A stretch of DNA of 32,358 nucleotides from Flavobacterium sp. GTDB taxonomy: Bacteria; Bacteroidota; Bacteroidia; Flavobacteriales; Flavobacteriaceae. This document shows, one piece after another, positions 18,338 to 28,431 of the stretch; position 1 is the stretch's first letter; each line of letters opens with the position of its first letter. The stretch is taken from positions 1 through 32,358 of the forward strand of contig JALRGZ010000127.1 in the NCBI GenBank assembly GCA_023253295.1, in the 5' to 3' direction. The notes under the pieces were generated by a model, which worked only from the letters and a program-made list of their open reading frames with translations, did no database searches and was not told the DNA's origin. The translations under genes were made by a program, and so were the position numbers.

Positions 18338-19376
18338 TGTTTCCATTTTTTTGGTTTAATATTTGTTTCTTTAATTCGTCTATTTCTGCAATTATTTTTG
18401 GGAAATTTTTAAAATGAACATAGGATTTACTAAAATCAGTATAGCCAAATGTTGGACTTCCCTGCAAAACTTCTTCGTCTTTAATATTTCTTGCAACCCC
18501 TGATTGTGCCTGGATTCTAACATTATTACCAATGGTTAAATGCCCTGAAATCCCTACTTGACCACCAATCATTCCGTTCTTACCTATCTTTGTTGAACCT
18601 GCAATTCCAGTTTGTGCAGCAATGACGGTATTCTCTCCTATTTCAACATTGTGCGCAACCTGAATTTGATTGTCTAATTTTACTCCTTTTCTAATACGTG
18701 TAGAACCCAATGTCGCTCTATCTATGGTAGAACAAGCCCCAATTTCAACATCATCTTCAATTACAACATTTCCAATCTGAGGTATTTTTTTATAACTACC
18801 ATCCGCATTTGGAGCGAATCCAAATCCATCTGAACCAATTACTGTTCCTGCATGAATAATGCAATTATTACCTATAACAGATTCCGAATAAATCTTTGCG
18901 CCGGCAAAAATAGTTACATTATCGCGAATGACAACATTATCCCCAATAAAACAATTAGGATAAATTTTTACATTATCACCTATTACTACATTGGAACCTA
19001 TGTAACTAAAACTACCTAAATATAGATTTTCTCCATATTTAGAATTATCAGCGATTACTGTATGAGGTTCAATTCCTTGCTTACTCGCTTTTTTTGCTTG
19101 ATCATAGAATTCTAACAATTTGGAAAAAGCCAAATAAGCGTCATCAACTTTAATAAGTGTGGTATTTAATTCAGATTCAGGAGTAAAGCTTTTATTTACA
19201 ATAGTAATAGAAGCTTCGGTAGTATATATATAATTATTATATTTTGGATTGGATAAAAAAGTCAAAGAACCAACTTTTCCCTCTTCTATCTTAGAAAGTT
19301 CGTGTACTTCAACCAAAGGATTCCCTACAACTTCTCCTTCTAAAACTCCCGCTATTTGTTCTGCTGTAAATTTCAT
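18330..19376 (-). CDS. lpxD: UDP-3-O-(3-hydroxymyristoyl)glucosamine N-acyltransferase
   Basis: LpxD N-terminal domain plus hexapeptide repeats; [45 protein letters not shown]...[26 protein letters not shown]. Confidence 0.96.
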   Translation of the reverse strand: MKFTAEQIAGVLEGEVVGNPLVEVHELSKIEEGKVGSLTFLSNPKYNNYIYTTEASITIVNKSFTPESELNTTLIKVDDAYLAFSKLLEFYDQAKKASKQGIEPHTVIADNSKYGENLYLGSFSYIGSNVVIGDNVKIYPNCFIGDNVVIRDNVTIFAGAKIYSESVIGNNCIIHAGTVIGSDGFGFAPNADGSYKKIPQIGNVVIEDDVEIGACSTIDRATLGSTRIRKGVKLDNQIQVAHNVEIGENTVIAAQTGIAGSTKIGKNGMIGGQVGISGHLTIGNNVRIQAQSGVARNIKDEEVLQGSPTFGYTDFSKSYVHFKNFPKIIAEIDELKKQILNQKNGNNG

Positions 19377-19415
19377 TGCGACAAAAATATAAAAAAATAG
19401 ATTTCAAAAATCGAT

Positions 19416-20645
19416 TTAAACTAGTTGTTTTGGAAAACAAATGTAATACTTGGTCACCGATTTTGATAAAGATTTCAAATTCAACTGATCCGAAGACTCA
19501 ATTACATCTTCAACAGTTCTATCTTTTTTCAAAATTCGTATAGGTACGGCTTCTTTATCGTAGGCTTGATTTTTAATTTTTCCTTTAAAAATAAAATAGT
19601 TAGCATCCGCCAAACTAATATTGTATTTCAATGCAAAGCGTTCTTTTAATGGAGTTAAATCTTCAATAGCCACCTTATCATTGGTTAATTGAATTTTTAA
19701 CAAATCTCGATTGATAATCATTTTACTTAATGATGACAAAATAAAATCATCTTGTCTTTGCCAGGCTTTTAAGGCGCTAATAATATCAAAATCATCTAAC
19801 TGTGAAAACAAATCCAAAGTATCCGTATCAAACGATTCAAAGTCAATTTTATTTTGCATAAAAAACTGTAAAGGCTCACTACAAGGCAACACCACTCCTT
19901 TCAACGTAAGCTCTTTAGCTCTTTTTAAGATTTTTGTCAAAACCAATTCGGCTACCAAACTGGTTTTATGCAAATAAGCCTGCCAATACATTAATCGACG
20001 CGACATAAGAAATTTTTCTACAGAGTAAATTCCTTTTTCCTCAATTACCAAAAAATCATCCTCTACATTCATCATTTGGATTAAACGTTCAGAGTTTACA
20101 TTACCTTCGGCTACTCCGGAATAAAAACTATCACGTTTTAAATAATCCATTCGATCCATATCTAATTGACTAGAAATCAATTGCAGCATGAATTTTCTAT
20201 GATAATCACCTTCAAATATTTTAATAGCTAAACTTAATTTTCCATTGAATTCCACATTCAACTGACGCATAAACAACAAGGAAATCTCTTCATGATGTAC
20301 ATTTTCTACAATACTTTTTTCCATAGCATGAGAAAATGGACCATGACCAATATCATGTAACAAAATAGCAATATACAAGGCGTTTTCTTCTTCTTCTGAA
20401 ATAGAAACTCCTTTAAAACGCAAAACATCAACTGCTTTTTGCATCAAATGTATACAGCCTAAAGCATGATGAAATCGGGTATGATTGGCTCCAGGATACA
20501 CTAAATATGACAATCCCATTTGAGAAATACGCCTCAATCGTTGAAAATAAGGATGCTGAATTAAATCATAGATTAAAGCATTAGGAATACTTATAAATCC
20601 GTAAATAGGATCATTAAATATTTTAAGTTTATTGATTTGCGTCAC
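19416..20645 (-). CDS. HD-domain phosphohydrolase (dGTPase/SAMHD1-like)
   Basis: FQRLRRISQMGLSYLVYPGANHTRFHHALGCIHL...ILLHDIGHGPFSHAME...LDMDRMDYLKRDSFYSGV. Start codon at 20645 is GTG. Confidence 0.93.
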   Translation of the reverse strand: MTQINKLKIFNDPIYGFISIPNALIYDLIQHPYFQRLRRISQMGLSYLVYPGANHTRFHHALGCIHLMQKAVDVLRFKGVSISEEEENALYIAILLHDIGHGPFSHAMEKSIVENVHHEEISLLFMRQLNVEFNGKLSLAIKIFEGDYHRKFMLQLISSQLDMDRMDYLKRDSFYSGVAEGNVNSERLIQMMNVEDDFLVIEEKGIYSVEKFLMSRRLMYWQAYLHKTSLVAELVLTKILKRAKELTLKGVVLPCSEPLQFFMQNKIDFESFDTDTLDLFSQLDDFDIISALKAWQRQDDFILSSLSKMIINRDLLKIQLTNDKVAIEDLTPLKERFALKYNISLADANYFIFKGKIKNQAYDKEAVPIRILKKDRTVEDVIESSDQLNLKSLSKSVTKYYICFPKQLV

Positions 20646-20668
20646 TATAACTTTGTTTTTTTTGCGAA

Positions 20669-20676
20669 CAAATATA
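20669..20676 (-). promoter_or_regulatory. -7 element TATATTTG upstream of the HD-domain gene
   Basis: Plus-strand CAAATATA, 24 bp upstream of the GTG start; TAnnTTTG match. Confidence 0.5.
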
Positions 20677-20807
20677 ACTAAATTAGCTTGTAATTTTCAC
20701 TATATTCTACAGTTTACTGGCGAAACAATTAATCTTTTTTTTGTTATACAACTAGTTCTAAGCAAACTAAAACCGTCTAAATCTTAAAAAAAAACTAAAA
20801 TTGTTCT

Positions 20808-20833
20808 ATTGGTTCGGTAAATTACGAACTAAT
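20808..20833. promoter_or_regulatory. Imperfect palindromic putative operator
   Basis: ATTGGTTCG-GTAAATTA-CGAACTAAT (8 of 9 arm positions pair, 8-nt spacer), immediately upstream of the TATCTTTG -7 element of the regulator/efflux operon. Confidence 0.55.
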
Positions 20834-20835
20834 CG

Positions 20836-20843
20836 TATCTTTG
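20836..20843 (+). promoter_or_regulatory. -7 element TATCTTTG of the regulator/efflux operon
   Basis: TAnnTTTG match 14 bp upstream of ATG 20857; possible -33 TTG at 20809-20811 (24-nt spacer). Confidence 0.55.
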
Positions 20844-20856
20844 CAAAAAAAATATC

Positions 20857-21354
20857 ATGGACGTTTTACAAAAAGAAAGAGAAGAACTTGTTGAAATGTT
20901 CGGAATTCACTTTGAGTCCGTCTACCAAATTTCACCTTTGGCCGGAAGAATTATGGGGCTTCTAATTGTTGAAGGCTGTAAATCTGGATTAACATTTGAA
21001 ACTATTGTAGAAAAATTAGGTGCCAGTAAAAGCTCTATTTCAACTAATCTAAATTTACTCCTTAAAACGGAAAGAATTTATTATTTTACTATTCCATGTG
21101 ACAGAAAAAAATACTTTAAGTCAGCTCCTTTAAGTAACAGATTATCTAATTATTTAAAATTTTTAGAGTCTGAAAATTTTATTACCGATAAAATATTTGA
21201 ATATCGCCAAAAAACAGCTTCCTGCCCGGAAGAAAAATGCAATTTAGAGAACATAAAAGCTTATAAAAAACATTTGCAAGCTGTTGAGGCCTCTTTAAAA
21301 AAAACTATCGCTGAGTTCAAAGAAATAGAAATTAAAAATCAATCCAATAAATAA
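20857..21354 (+). CDS. GbsR/MarR family transcriptional regulator
   Basis: 165 aa winged-helix: SPLAGRIMGLLIVEGCKSGLTFETIVEKLGASKSSISTNLNLLLKTERIYYFTIPCDRKKYFKSA; heads an RND efflux operon. Confidence 0.88.
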   Translation: MDVLQKEREELVEMFGIHFESVYQISPLAGRIMGLLIVEGCKSGLTFETIVEKLGASKSSISTNLNLLLKTERIYYFTIPCDRKKYFKSAPLSNRLSNYLKFLESENFITDKIFEYRQKTASCPEEKCNLENIKAYKKHLQAVEASLKKTIAEFKEIEIKNQSNK

Positions 21355-21363
21355 CACCTAATC

Positions 21364-22482
21364 ATGAAAAAGAGATTTTTTATTAGCTCAATCATATTAT
21401 CCCTAAGTCTACTTTCTTGTAATCAAAAGAAAGAAGATCAGGCAGCTCCACCTGTAATGCCGTATAAAGTGATCAATGTTTCCCAAACAAACACTTCACT
21501 TTTGGCTGAATATCCTGCTACCCTAGAAGGAATTACAGATATTGATATTCGTGCAAAAGTGGATGGTTATATTGAAAAAATATACGTTCAGGAAGGTCAG
21601 GAAGTTAAAAAAGGGCAATTACTTTTTAAATTAGAAACTCAAACTGCCGATCAGGAAGCTAGTGCTGCTAAAGCAAAAGTTGCCGCTGCACAGGTAGAGG
21701 TAAATCGTTTAAAACCATTAGTAGAAAGAAATATCATTAGTGATGTACAATTAGAAACAGCCAAAGCTAATTTAGCCAGTGCCAAAAGTACTTACCAAAG
21801 TATAGTAGCTCGTATTAATTATGCAACAATTAAAAGTCCCGTAAATGGAATTGTAGGAACTTTGCCTTTGAGATTAGGAAGTTATGTTAGTAGTCAAACT
21901 ACAGAACCATTGACAAGAATTTCAGATGTAAGCACTATATATGCTTATTTTTCAATGAATGAAAAACAACAATTAGATATTACAATGAATGCAGCCGGAA
22001 AAAGTTTCCAAGAGAAAATTGCTCAAATGCCTGCTGTAAATTTAATTCTTAGCAACGGAATTGAATATGCTCAAAAAGGTAAAATAGAAACTTTTAGTGG
22101 TCAGGCTAATACACAAACAGGTTCTTTTAACGTAAGAGCCAGTTTTCCAAATGCTAACAAATTATTACGTTCAGGAGGAAGCGGAACAATTCAGATTCCA
22201 ACAAACTTAACCGATGTTATATTGATTCCTCAAAATGCTACTTTAGAAATGCAGGACAAACGTATTGTTCTTACTGTAGATAAAGAAAATAAAGTAAAAG
22301 CAATTCCGGTAGAAGTTCGTGCGGTACCCGGAGGACAATTCTATGTAGTTGATAAAGGTCTTAACGTAAATGATAAGATACTGATTGAAGGCGTGGGAAT
22401 TGTTGCTGAAGGGACTCAAATTAAACCTGAATTAGTTGATTATGCAACAATAATTAGTCCTGAAAAAAAGGGAATTAACTAA
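21364..22482 (+). CDS. Efflux RND transporter periplasmic adaptor subunit (lipoprotein)
   Basis: Signal with lipobox-like LSLLSCNQ; LEGITDIDIRAKVDGYIEKIYVQEGQEVKKGQLLFKLE...INYATIKSPVNGIVGTLPLRLGSYVS (HlyD/AcrA family). Confidence 0.95.
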   Translation: MKKRFFISSIILSLSLLSCNQKKEDQAAPPVMPYKVINVSQTNTSLLAEYPATLEGITDIDIRAKVDGYIEKIYVQEGQEVKKGQLLFKLETQTADQEASAAKAKVAAAQVEVNRLKPLVERNIISDVQLETAKANLASAKSTYQSIVARINYATIKSPVNGIVGTLPLRLGSYVSSQTTEPLTRISDVSTIYAYFSMNEKQQLDITMNAAGKSFQEKIAQMPAVNLILSNGIEYAQKGKIETFSGQANTQTGSFNVRASFPNANKLLRSGGSGTIQIPTNLTDVILIPQNATLEMQDKRIVLTVDKENKVKAIPVEVRAVPGGQFYVVDKGLNVNDKILIEGVGIVAEGTQIKPELVDYATIISPEKKGIN

Positions 22483-22506
22483 CAACAAACCCCAAACAAC
22501 GTATTT

Positions 22507-25500
22507 ATGTTTTCAAAATTCATTGACAGACCCGTATTGTCAACGGTGATTTCTATCATCATCGTTATACTGGGAGTTTTAGGACTAATCTCGCTTCCGG
22601 TTTCACAATATCCAGAAATAGCACCTCCAACAGTAACTGTATCAGCTAACTATCAAGGAGCCAGTGCCGAAGTAGTAATGAACTCGGTAGTAATTCCTTT
22701 AGAAGAACAAATTAATGGTGTGGAGGACATGACTTACATGACTTCGACTTCTAACAATGATGGTTCGGCATCGATTAACATTTATTTCAAGTTAGGAACC
22801 AATCCTGATTTGGCTGCCGTAAACGTTCAAAACAGAGTTTCGCGTGCTACTCCTCTTTTACCTCAAGAAGTTACAAAAGCTGGTGTAACTACATCCAAAA
22901 GGCAAAGTGACAATATTTTGATTTTTTCTTTATATAGTGAAAATCCAAATTATGATATGACTTTCCTTCAAAACTATGCTAATATCAACATTTTACCTAA
23001 AATTAAAAGGGTAGCCGGTGTAGGTGATGCAACTATTTTTGGACAAAGAGATTATTCTATGCGTATTTGGTTAAAACCAGATATTATGGGGGCTTATGGA
23101 TTAGTTCCATCGGATATTACAGCCTTGTTAGCGGAACAAAATATTGAAACTGCTCCAGGGCAATTAGGTGAAAGAGCAGACCAATCCTTTCAATATGTTT
23201 TAAAATACAAAGGTCGTTTACAAAGCACGAAAGAATTTGAGGATATTGTAGTCCGTTCTACTCCAAATGGCGAAGTTCTTAAACTGAAAGATATTGCCCG
23301 AATTGAATTAGGTGCTGTAAATTATGCCAGTAACACACTTACAAATGGAAATCAATCGGTGGGTATTGCGATAGCGCAAACTGCAGGTTCTAATGCTCAG
23401 GAAGTAATTGAAAATTCCTTAAAAGAATTGGATAAAGCAGCTATCAATTTTCCGAAAGGGGTAAAATACACTACTTTAATTAATGCCAATGATTTCCTTG
23501 AAGAATCGATTTCTAAAGTAATTCACACTTTAATTGAAGCTTTTATTTTGGTTTTTATCGTTGTATTTATCTTTTTACAAGATTGGAGATCAACACTTAT
23601 TCCTGCTATTTCGGTTCCAGTAGCCATTGTAGGTACATTCTTTTTCTTAAGTTTATTTGGTTTTACCATTAACTTATTGACTTTATTTGCATTAGTATTA
23701 GCAGTAGGAATTGTAGTGGATGACGCCATTGTGGTGGTAGAAGCCGTACATGCCAAAATGGAAGCAGGGGAACATGATCCTAAAAAAGCAGCTCATAGTG
23801 CCATGGGAGATATTAGTGGTGCTATTATTTCCATCACATTGGTAATGTCGGCGGTATTTATACCTGTGTCTTTCATTAGTGGTTCGGCAGGAGTTTTCTA
23901 CAAACAGTTTGGTTTAACATTAGCTATTTCTATTGTACTTTCTGCAATTAATGCCCTTACCCTATCTCCGGCTTTATGTGCTATTTTCTTAAAAGAACAT
24001 GATCCTAATAAAGAAAAAGGATTCTTAGAACGTTTTTATGCTGCATTTAATGCCGGATTTGAAACTACCACTAATAAATACAAAAAAGGAGTTCAGTTTT
24101 TAGTAAAACGAAAATGGTTAGCTTTTATAGGAATTGCAATTTTTGCGGGGATATTTGTCTTATTATTAAATACTACACAAAAAGCTTTTGTACCAAGTGA
24201 AGATACTGGAGCAATCTTTTCAGACATCCAATTAGCACCGGGAACTTCTTTAAAGAAAACAGAAGAAGTATTATTACAGGTAGAGAACAAGATAAAAGAT
24301 ATGCCGGAAATTAAAGAAATATTACGTATTTCTGGCAGAAGTATTATTAGTGGTTCCGGAAGTAATTATGGTATGGTAATTTTAAAACTTAAACCTTGGG
24401 CCGAACGTAAAGAAGCCAATCAAGAAGTTATGGCTGTTGTTCAAGAATTATTTAAACGTGCAGCTACGGTTAAAGATGCCAAAATATTATTTTTTGCACG
24501 TCCAACCTTATCTGGTTTTGGTTATTCTAATGGATTTGAAATGCAATTGCAGGATCAAAAAGGAGGATCAATTCAAGATTTAAGCAAAGTAAATTCTGAT
24601 TTCTTAGCCGCTTTAAATAGTCGTCCGGAAATTAAATATGCTGCTACCTCTTTTTCTCCAAATTATCCACAATATCGAATTAATTTGAACGTAGCTGCTA
24701 TTAAAAAATCAGGATTAACAGTAACAGATGTTTTGGGAACTATGCAAGGTTATTTCGGTGGAGTTTATGCTTCCAACTTTAATAAATTTGGAAAACAATA
24801 CAGAGTGGTATACCAATCGGAACCGCAATTCAGAAGCGATCCTGAATCTTTAAATAAAGTTTTAGTTCGAAATAATTCAGGACAAATGGCACCAATCTCG
24901 CAATTTGTTACATTAGAAAAAGTATTTGGACCTCAAGCCATCGACCGTTTCAACTTATTTACTTCGGTTAAAATCACAGGTGCACCTAACGAAGGATTTA
25001 GTTCAGGAGATGCTATTAAAGCGGTACAGGAAGTTGCCAGTCAAAAACTACCTCTTGGATATGGATATGAATTTTCAGGAATGACACGTGAGGAAATTAG
25101 TGCCGGTGGACAAACCATATTTATTTTCTTATTGTGTTTAGTATTTGTTTATTTCTTATTATCAGCTCAGTACGAAAGTTACATCTTACCTTTTGCAGTA
25201 TTAATATCATTGCCAATTGGTTTAGCAGGAGCCTTTATTTTTGCATTTTTCTTTAATGTGAGTAATAATATTTATATGCAAATCACCTTAATTATGCTTA
25301 TTGGATTATTAGCCAAGAATGCTATTTTGATTGTAGAGTTTGCTGCCGATGCACGAAGAAAAGGATTGAGTATTTCCCAAGCTGCCATTCAGGGTGCTGT
25401 AGCGCGTTTAAGACCTATTTTAATGACATCTTTTGCCTTTATTTTAGGATTGATGCCATTAATGTTAGCCAGAGGTGCCGGAGCTGTTGGAAACAAAGCT

Positions 25501-25659
25501 ATTGGAACCGGAGCTATCGGTGGAATGCTAATCGGAACGGTTTTAGGAGTATTTGTAATTCCTGTTTTATTTATTGTTTTCCAAAATTTACAGGAGAAAG
25601 TTTCTACCAAACCACTTCCTACACCAATAAATGAATCAGACGTTGAATCTTTAGAATAA
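22507..25659 (+). CDS. AcrB/HAE1-family efflux RND transporter permease
   Basis: MFSKFIDRPVLSTVISIIIVILGVLGLISLPVSQYPEIAPPTVTVSANYQGASAEVV...; LALVLAVGIVVDDAIVVVEAV; GLLAKNAILIVEFA; 1050 aa. Confidence 0.98.
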   Translation: MFSKFIDRPVLSTVISIIIVILGVLGLISLPVSQYPEIAPPTVTVSANYQGASAEVVMNSVVIPLEEQINGVEDMTYMTSTSNNDGSASINIYFKLGTNPDLAAVNVQNRVSRATPLLPQEVTKAGVTTSKRQSDNILIFSLYSENPNYDMTFLQNYANINILPKIKRVAGVGDATIFGQRDYSMRIWLKPDIMGAYGLVPSDITALLAEQNIETAPGQLGERADQSFQYVLKYKGRLQSTKEFEDIVVRSTPNGEVLKLKDIARIELGAVNYASNTLTNGNQSVGIAIAQTAGSNAQEVIENSLKELDKAAINFPKGVKYTTLINANDFLEESISKVIHTLIEAFILVFIVVFIFLQDWRSTLIPAISVPVAIVGTFFFLSLFGFTINLLTLFALVLAVGIVVDDAIVVVEAVHAKMEAGEHDPKKAAHSAMGDISGAIISITLVMSAVFIPVSFISGSAGVFYKQFGLTLAISIVLSAINALTLSPALCAIFLKEHDPNKEKGFLERFYAAFNAGFETTTNKYKKGVQFLVKRKWLAFIGIAIFAGIFVLLLNTTQKAFVPSEDTGAIFSDIQLAPGTSLKKTEEVLLQVENKIKDMPEIKEILRISGRSIISGSGSNYGMVILKLKPWAERKEANQEVMAVVQELFKRAATVKDAKILFFARPTLSGFGYSNGFEMQLQDQKGGSIQDLSKVNSDFLAALNSRPEIKYAATSFSPNYPQYRINLNVAAIKKSGLTVTDVLGTMQGYFGGVYASNFNKFGKQYRVVYQSEPQFRSDPESLNKVLVRNNSGQMAPISQFVTLEKVFGPQAIDRFNLFTSVKITGAPNEGFSSGDAIKAVQEVASQKLPLGYGYEFSGMTREEISAGGQTIFIFLLCLVFVYFLLSAQYESYILPFAVLISLPIGLAGAFIFAFFFNVSNNIYMQITLIMLIGLLAKNAILIVEFAADARRKGLSISQAAIQGAVARLRPILMTSFAFILGLMPLMLARGAGAVGNKAIGTGAIGGMLIGTVLGVFVIPVLFIVFQNLQEKVSTKPLPTPINESDVESLE

Positions 25660-25663
25660 GAAA

Positions 25664-27064
25664 ATGAAAAATAAAATCTATAAAATTGCCTTATTAGCAA
25701 CAACAGCAATCGTATTGCAATCTTGTTTTGTAGCTAAAGATTACAAAAGACCTGAAGTAAAAACGGCTAATTTGTATCGTAATGAAGCAACTACTACTGA
25801 TACAACTTCTTTGGCAAATGTGAGTTGGGAAAAGATTTTTACCGATCCAATTTTACAAGAATATATTCGAAAAGGATTGCAAAACAATTTGGATATCCGA
25901 ATTGCTATGCAAAATATCGCTGCAGCCGAAGCGACAATGAAACAAGGAAAGGCAGGTTTCTTCCCTAGTTTTTCAGTAGGAACCGATTGGACTCATCAGG
26001 AACTTTCTAAAAACAGTCAATTTGGTGCTATTGTCCGTAATACCTCAGTTGATCAATACCAACTAACAGGAACTTTATCTTGGGAAGCGGATATTTGGGG
26101 AAAAATCAGAAGTAATAAACGCGCTGCCAATGCGGTATTTTTGCAAACAACCGCAGCTAATCAAGCGATTAAGACCGAATTAATTGCTAACATTGCTGCA
26201 ACCTATTATCAGTTACTTTCGGTAGATGAGCAAATAAAAGTAGCCGAAGAAACCTTAATCAACAGAAACAAAAGTGTTGAAACTATTATTCAACTTAAGA
26301 AATCCGGTAGTGTGACTGAAGTTGGTGTGAAACAAACGGAAGCTCAAAAGTATGCCACTGAAATTATTATTGCCGATTTAAAAAACAGTTTAATAATACT
26401 TGAAAACACCCTAAGCACTTTGCTTGGAGAACCTTCGGCTAAGATTGACAGAGGTACTTTTGAATCGCAAAAATTGCAGCCCACAATTACTTTAGGAGTT
26501 CCTGCTCAGTTGTTAAGAAATCGTCCGGATGTTATTGCAGCCGAGTACAATTTAATATCCAATTTTGAATTGACCAATGTAGCTAAAAACAGTTTTTATC
26601 CAACTTTAAAAGTAACAGCTACTAGTGGTTTGCAAAGTATTGATTTAAAAGAATGGTTCAGTACCAATTCTATTTTTGCTAATATCGTAACGGGTTTAAC
26701 ACAGCCTATTTTCAATCAGAGACAGTTGAAAACGAAGTATGAAATTGCTAAAGCTAATCAAGAAAAAGCCTATTTACAATTCGAACAATCACTGTTAAAA
26801 GCAGGAAAAGAAGTTTCGGATGCATTAGCTCAATATAACAATGAAACAAAAAAGATTTTAATTCGTAAAAATCAGGTAGATGTATTGACTAAAGCTGCGA
26901 GTTTTTCTGACGAATTGTTGACATATGGTTTAGCTAATTATTTAGAGGTTTTGACTTCTAAAAATGATGCTCTGAATGCTAAATTAAGTTTAGTTGATAA
27001 TAAATTTCAACAATACAAAGCTATTATCCAATTGTACAAAGCTTTAGGAGGAGGATGGCAATAA
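25664..27064 (+). CDS. Efflux transporter outer-membrane subunit (TolC/OprM family lipoprotein)
   Basis: Lipobox-like VLQSCFVAKDYKRPEV; NLDIRIAMQNIAAAEA; GVPAQLLRNRPDVIAAEYNLISN; last gene of the RND operon. Confidence 0.96.
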   Translation: MKNKIYKIALLATTAIVLQSCFVAKDYKRPEVKTANLYRNEATTTDTTSLANVSWEKIFTDPILQEYIRKGLQNNLDIRIAMQNIAAAEATMKQGKAGFFPSFSVGTDWTHQELSKNSQFGAIVRNTSVDQYQLTGTLSWEADIWGKIRSNKRAANAVFLQTTAANQAIKTELIANIAATYYQLLSVDEQIKVAEETLINRNKSVETIIQLKKSGSVTEVGVKQTEAQKYATEIIIADLKNSLIILENTLSTLLGEPSAKIDRGTFESQKLQPTITLGVPAQLLRNRPDVIAAEYNLISNFELTNVAKNSFYPTLKVTATSGLQSIDLKEWFSTNSIFANIVTGLTQPIFNQRQLKTKYEIAKANQEKAYLQFEQSLLKAGKEVSDALAQYNNETKKILIRKNQVDVLTKAASFSDELLTYGLANYLEVLTSKNDALNAKLSLVDNKFQQYKAIIQLYKALGGGWQ

Positions 27065-27109
27065 ACAATGAATTCATTTTACCATAATTAAATTAGTTTA
27101 TATTTGATG

Positions 27110-27148
27110 AAAAGCCGTTAAGTTTTAGAATTTAACGGCTTTTTTTTT
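27110..27148 (+). terminator. Rho-independent terminator of the RND efflux operon
   Basis: AAAAGCCGTTAA...TTAACGGCTTTTTTTTT; strong stem with a T-tract about 45 bp after the outer-membrane subunit stop. Confidence 0.9.
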
Positions 27149-27166
27149 GATGAATTCTTTGAAAAT

Positions 27167-28300
27167 TTATAAGGTTATAAAAGTCAACACATAACCTAAA
27201 ACTGCACCTCCAATAACTACAAAAGCCGAATTTATTTTTTTGAATTGAAAAGCTATTAAAATACTAACTGATGCAATTAAAATAGTTCGCCAGTCGGTTA
27301 TAGTGTCTTTACCCATTTGGATACAAATTGAGAAAATAATTGCAACAGATGAGACATTAACAGCATCTAAAAAAACAGAAAAAGTATTTGAATTTCGTAG
27401 TTTTTTAACCAATGGATTCAATAAAGCTACAAACACAAAAGAAGGTAAAAATATCGCAAGAGTGGATACGACTGCTCCCATAGCGTCATTAATTTGATAA
27501 CCTACAAAAGTTACGGATGAAAAAACAGGTCCCGGAGTAAATTGCCCCACTGCAATGGCATCAATCAATTGTTGGCTGGATAACAATCCTTTTGCTACCA
27601 ATTCAGCATCCAAAAAAGCAAATAACACATAGCCACTACCATAAAGAATCGAGCCAATTTTCAAGAAAATTAAAAACAAATTCCAATTACCGGTTGCGGT
27701 TACTGTAGCCTGTGAAAAAGGTAAAATTCCAAGAGGAATACAATTATTTTGAAAAGAGCCTCTGTTTTTTAACCAAAACCAAATTAATGACAAAAATCCA
27801 GCTCCAAAAAGCAAGGCTATTTCATTAAAATGCAAAAGAGAAAGTACTAAAACAATAAGCCCAATTATTCCTAAAGAAATAGTTTTGAATGATTTTTTTG
27901 CCAATGGAAAAACAGCTCCTAAAATTATAGCAATGATGGCAGGCTTTATTCCGTATAAAAAAGGTTGAATTTCCGGTAATTGGCCGTATTCCTTGTACAA
28001 CCACGCAAAACCGGCGGTAAGAAAAACAGCAGGTAAAATAAAACAAAGCCCCGAAACTAATAAACCCTTCACTCCTGCTCTTTCATGGCCAATATGAATA
28101 GCCATTTCGGTACTGTTAGGTCCCGGAATTAAATTCGTCGCTCCTAATAAATCTAGAAAATGTTGCTCGTCAAGCCATTTCTTTTTTTCTACAACTTCAT
28201 TTTGCATCATGGCAATATGAGCTGCAGGGCCACCAAAACCAATGAAGCCTAATTTTAAAAAAAGTTGGGCCAGTTCTTTTAATTTTTGTTTGTCGTTCAT
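27167..28300 (-). CDS. Chromate transporter family protein (CHR family, two CHR domains)
   Basis: FLKLGFIGFGGPAAHIAMMQNEVVEKKKWLDEQHFLDLLGATNLIPGPNSTEMAIHIGHERAG and the second-half repeat FLKIGSILYGSGYVLFAFLDAELV...AVGQFTPGPVFSSVTFVGY. Track start 28318 is GTG; ATG 28300 (MNDKQKLKEL) preferred. Confidence 0.92.
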   Translation of the reverse strand: MNDKQKLKELAQLFLKLGFIGFGGPAAHIAMMQNEVVEKKKWLDEQHFLDLLGATNLIPGPNSTEMAIHIGHERAGVKGLLVSGLCFILPAVFLTAGFAWLYKEYGQLPEIQPFLYGIKPAIIAIILGAVFPLAKKSFKTISLGIIGLIVLVLSLLHFNEIALLFGAGFLSLIWFWLKNRGSFQNNCIPLGILPFSQATVTATGNWNLFLIFLKIGSILYGSGYVLFAFLDAELVAKGLLSSQQLIDAIAVGQFTPGPVFSSVTFVGYQINDAMGAVVSTLAIFLPSFVFVALLNPLVKKLRNSNTFSVFLDAVNVSSVAIIFSICIQMGKDTITDWRTILIASVSILIAFQFKKINSAFVVIGGAVLGYVLTFITL

Positions 28301-28431
28301 TTTAGCAACAAGTTTCACCTTTTATTCATAGTTGCAAAATAAACTATTCTTATCTAAAATTAACATTAAATTTTCATGCATAGATTCAAGAAATTATAAA
28401 AGGATTTCTCTAACCGGTGTACAAAAAAAGA

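Noticed and set aside
19711-19977. Plus-strand ORF 19711..19977
   Set aside because: Antisense to the HD-domain phosphohydrolase.
23700-23760. AcrB TM4 motif VEAV (instead of VENV) as a loss-of-function sign
   Set aside because: The essential DD pair (GIVVDDAIVVVEA) is intact, and I believe Ala here is common in Bacteroidota HAE1 pumps.
23523-25709. Minus-strand ORFs 23523..23756, 24093..24290 and 25389..25709
   Set aside because: All antisense to the AcrB-family permease; composition typical of antisense frames of membrane proteins.
27110-27148. Strong inverted repeat considered as a mobile-element end or regulatory RNA
   Set aside because: Position after the operon and the T-tract make it a standard intrinsic terminator.
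27303-28046. ORFs 27303..27497 (+) and 27825..28046 (-) within the chromate-transporter gene
   Set aside because: Overlap a clearly coding CHR-family frame; no domain.
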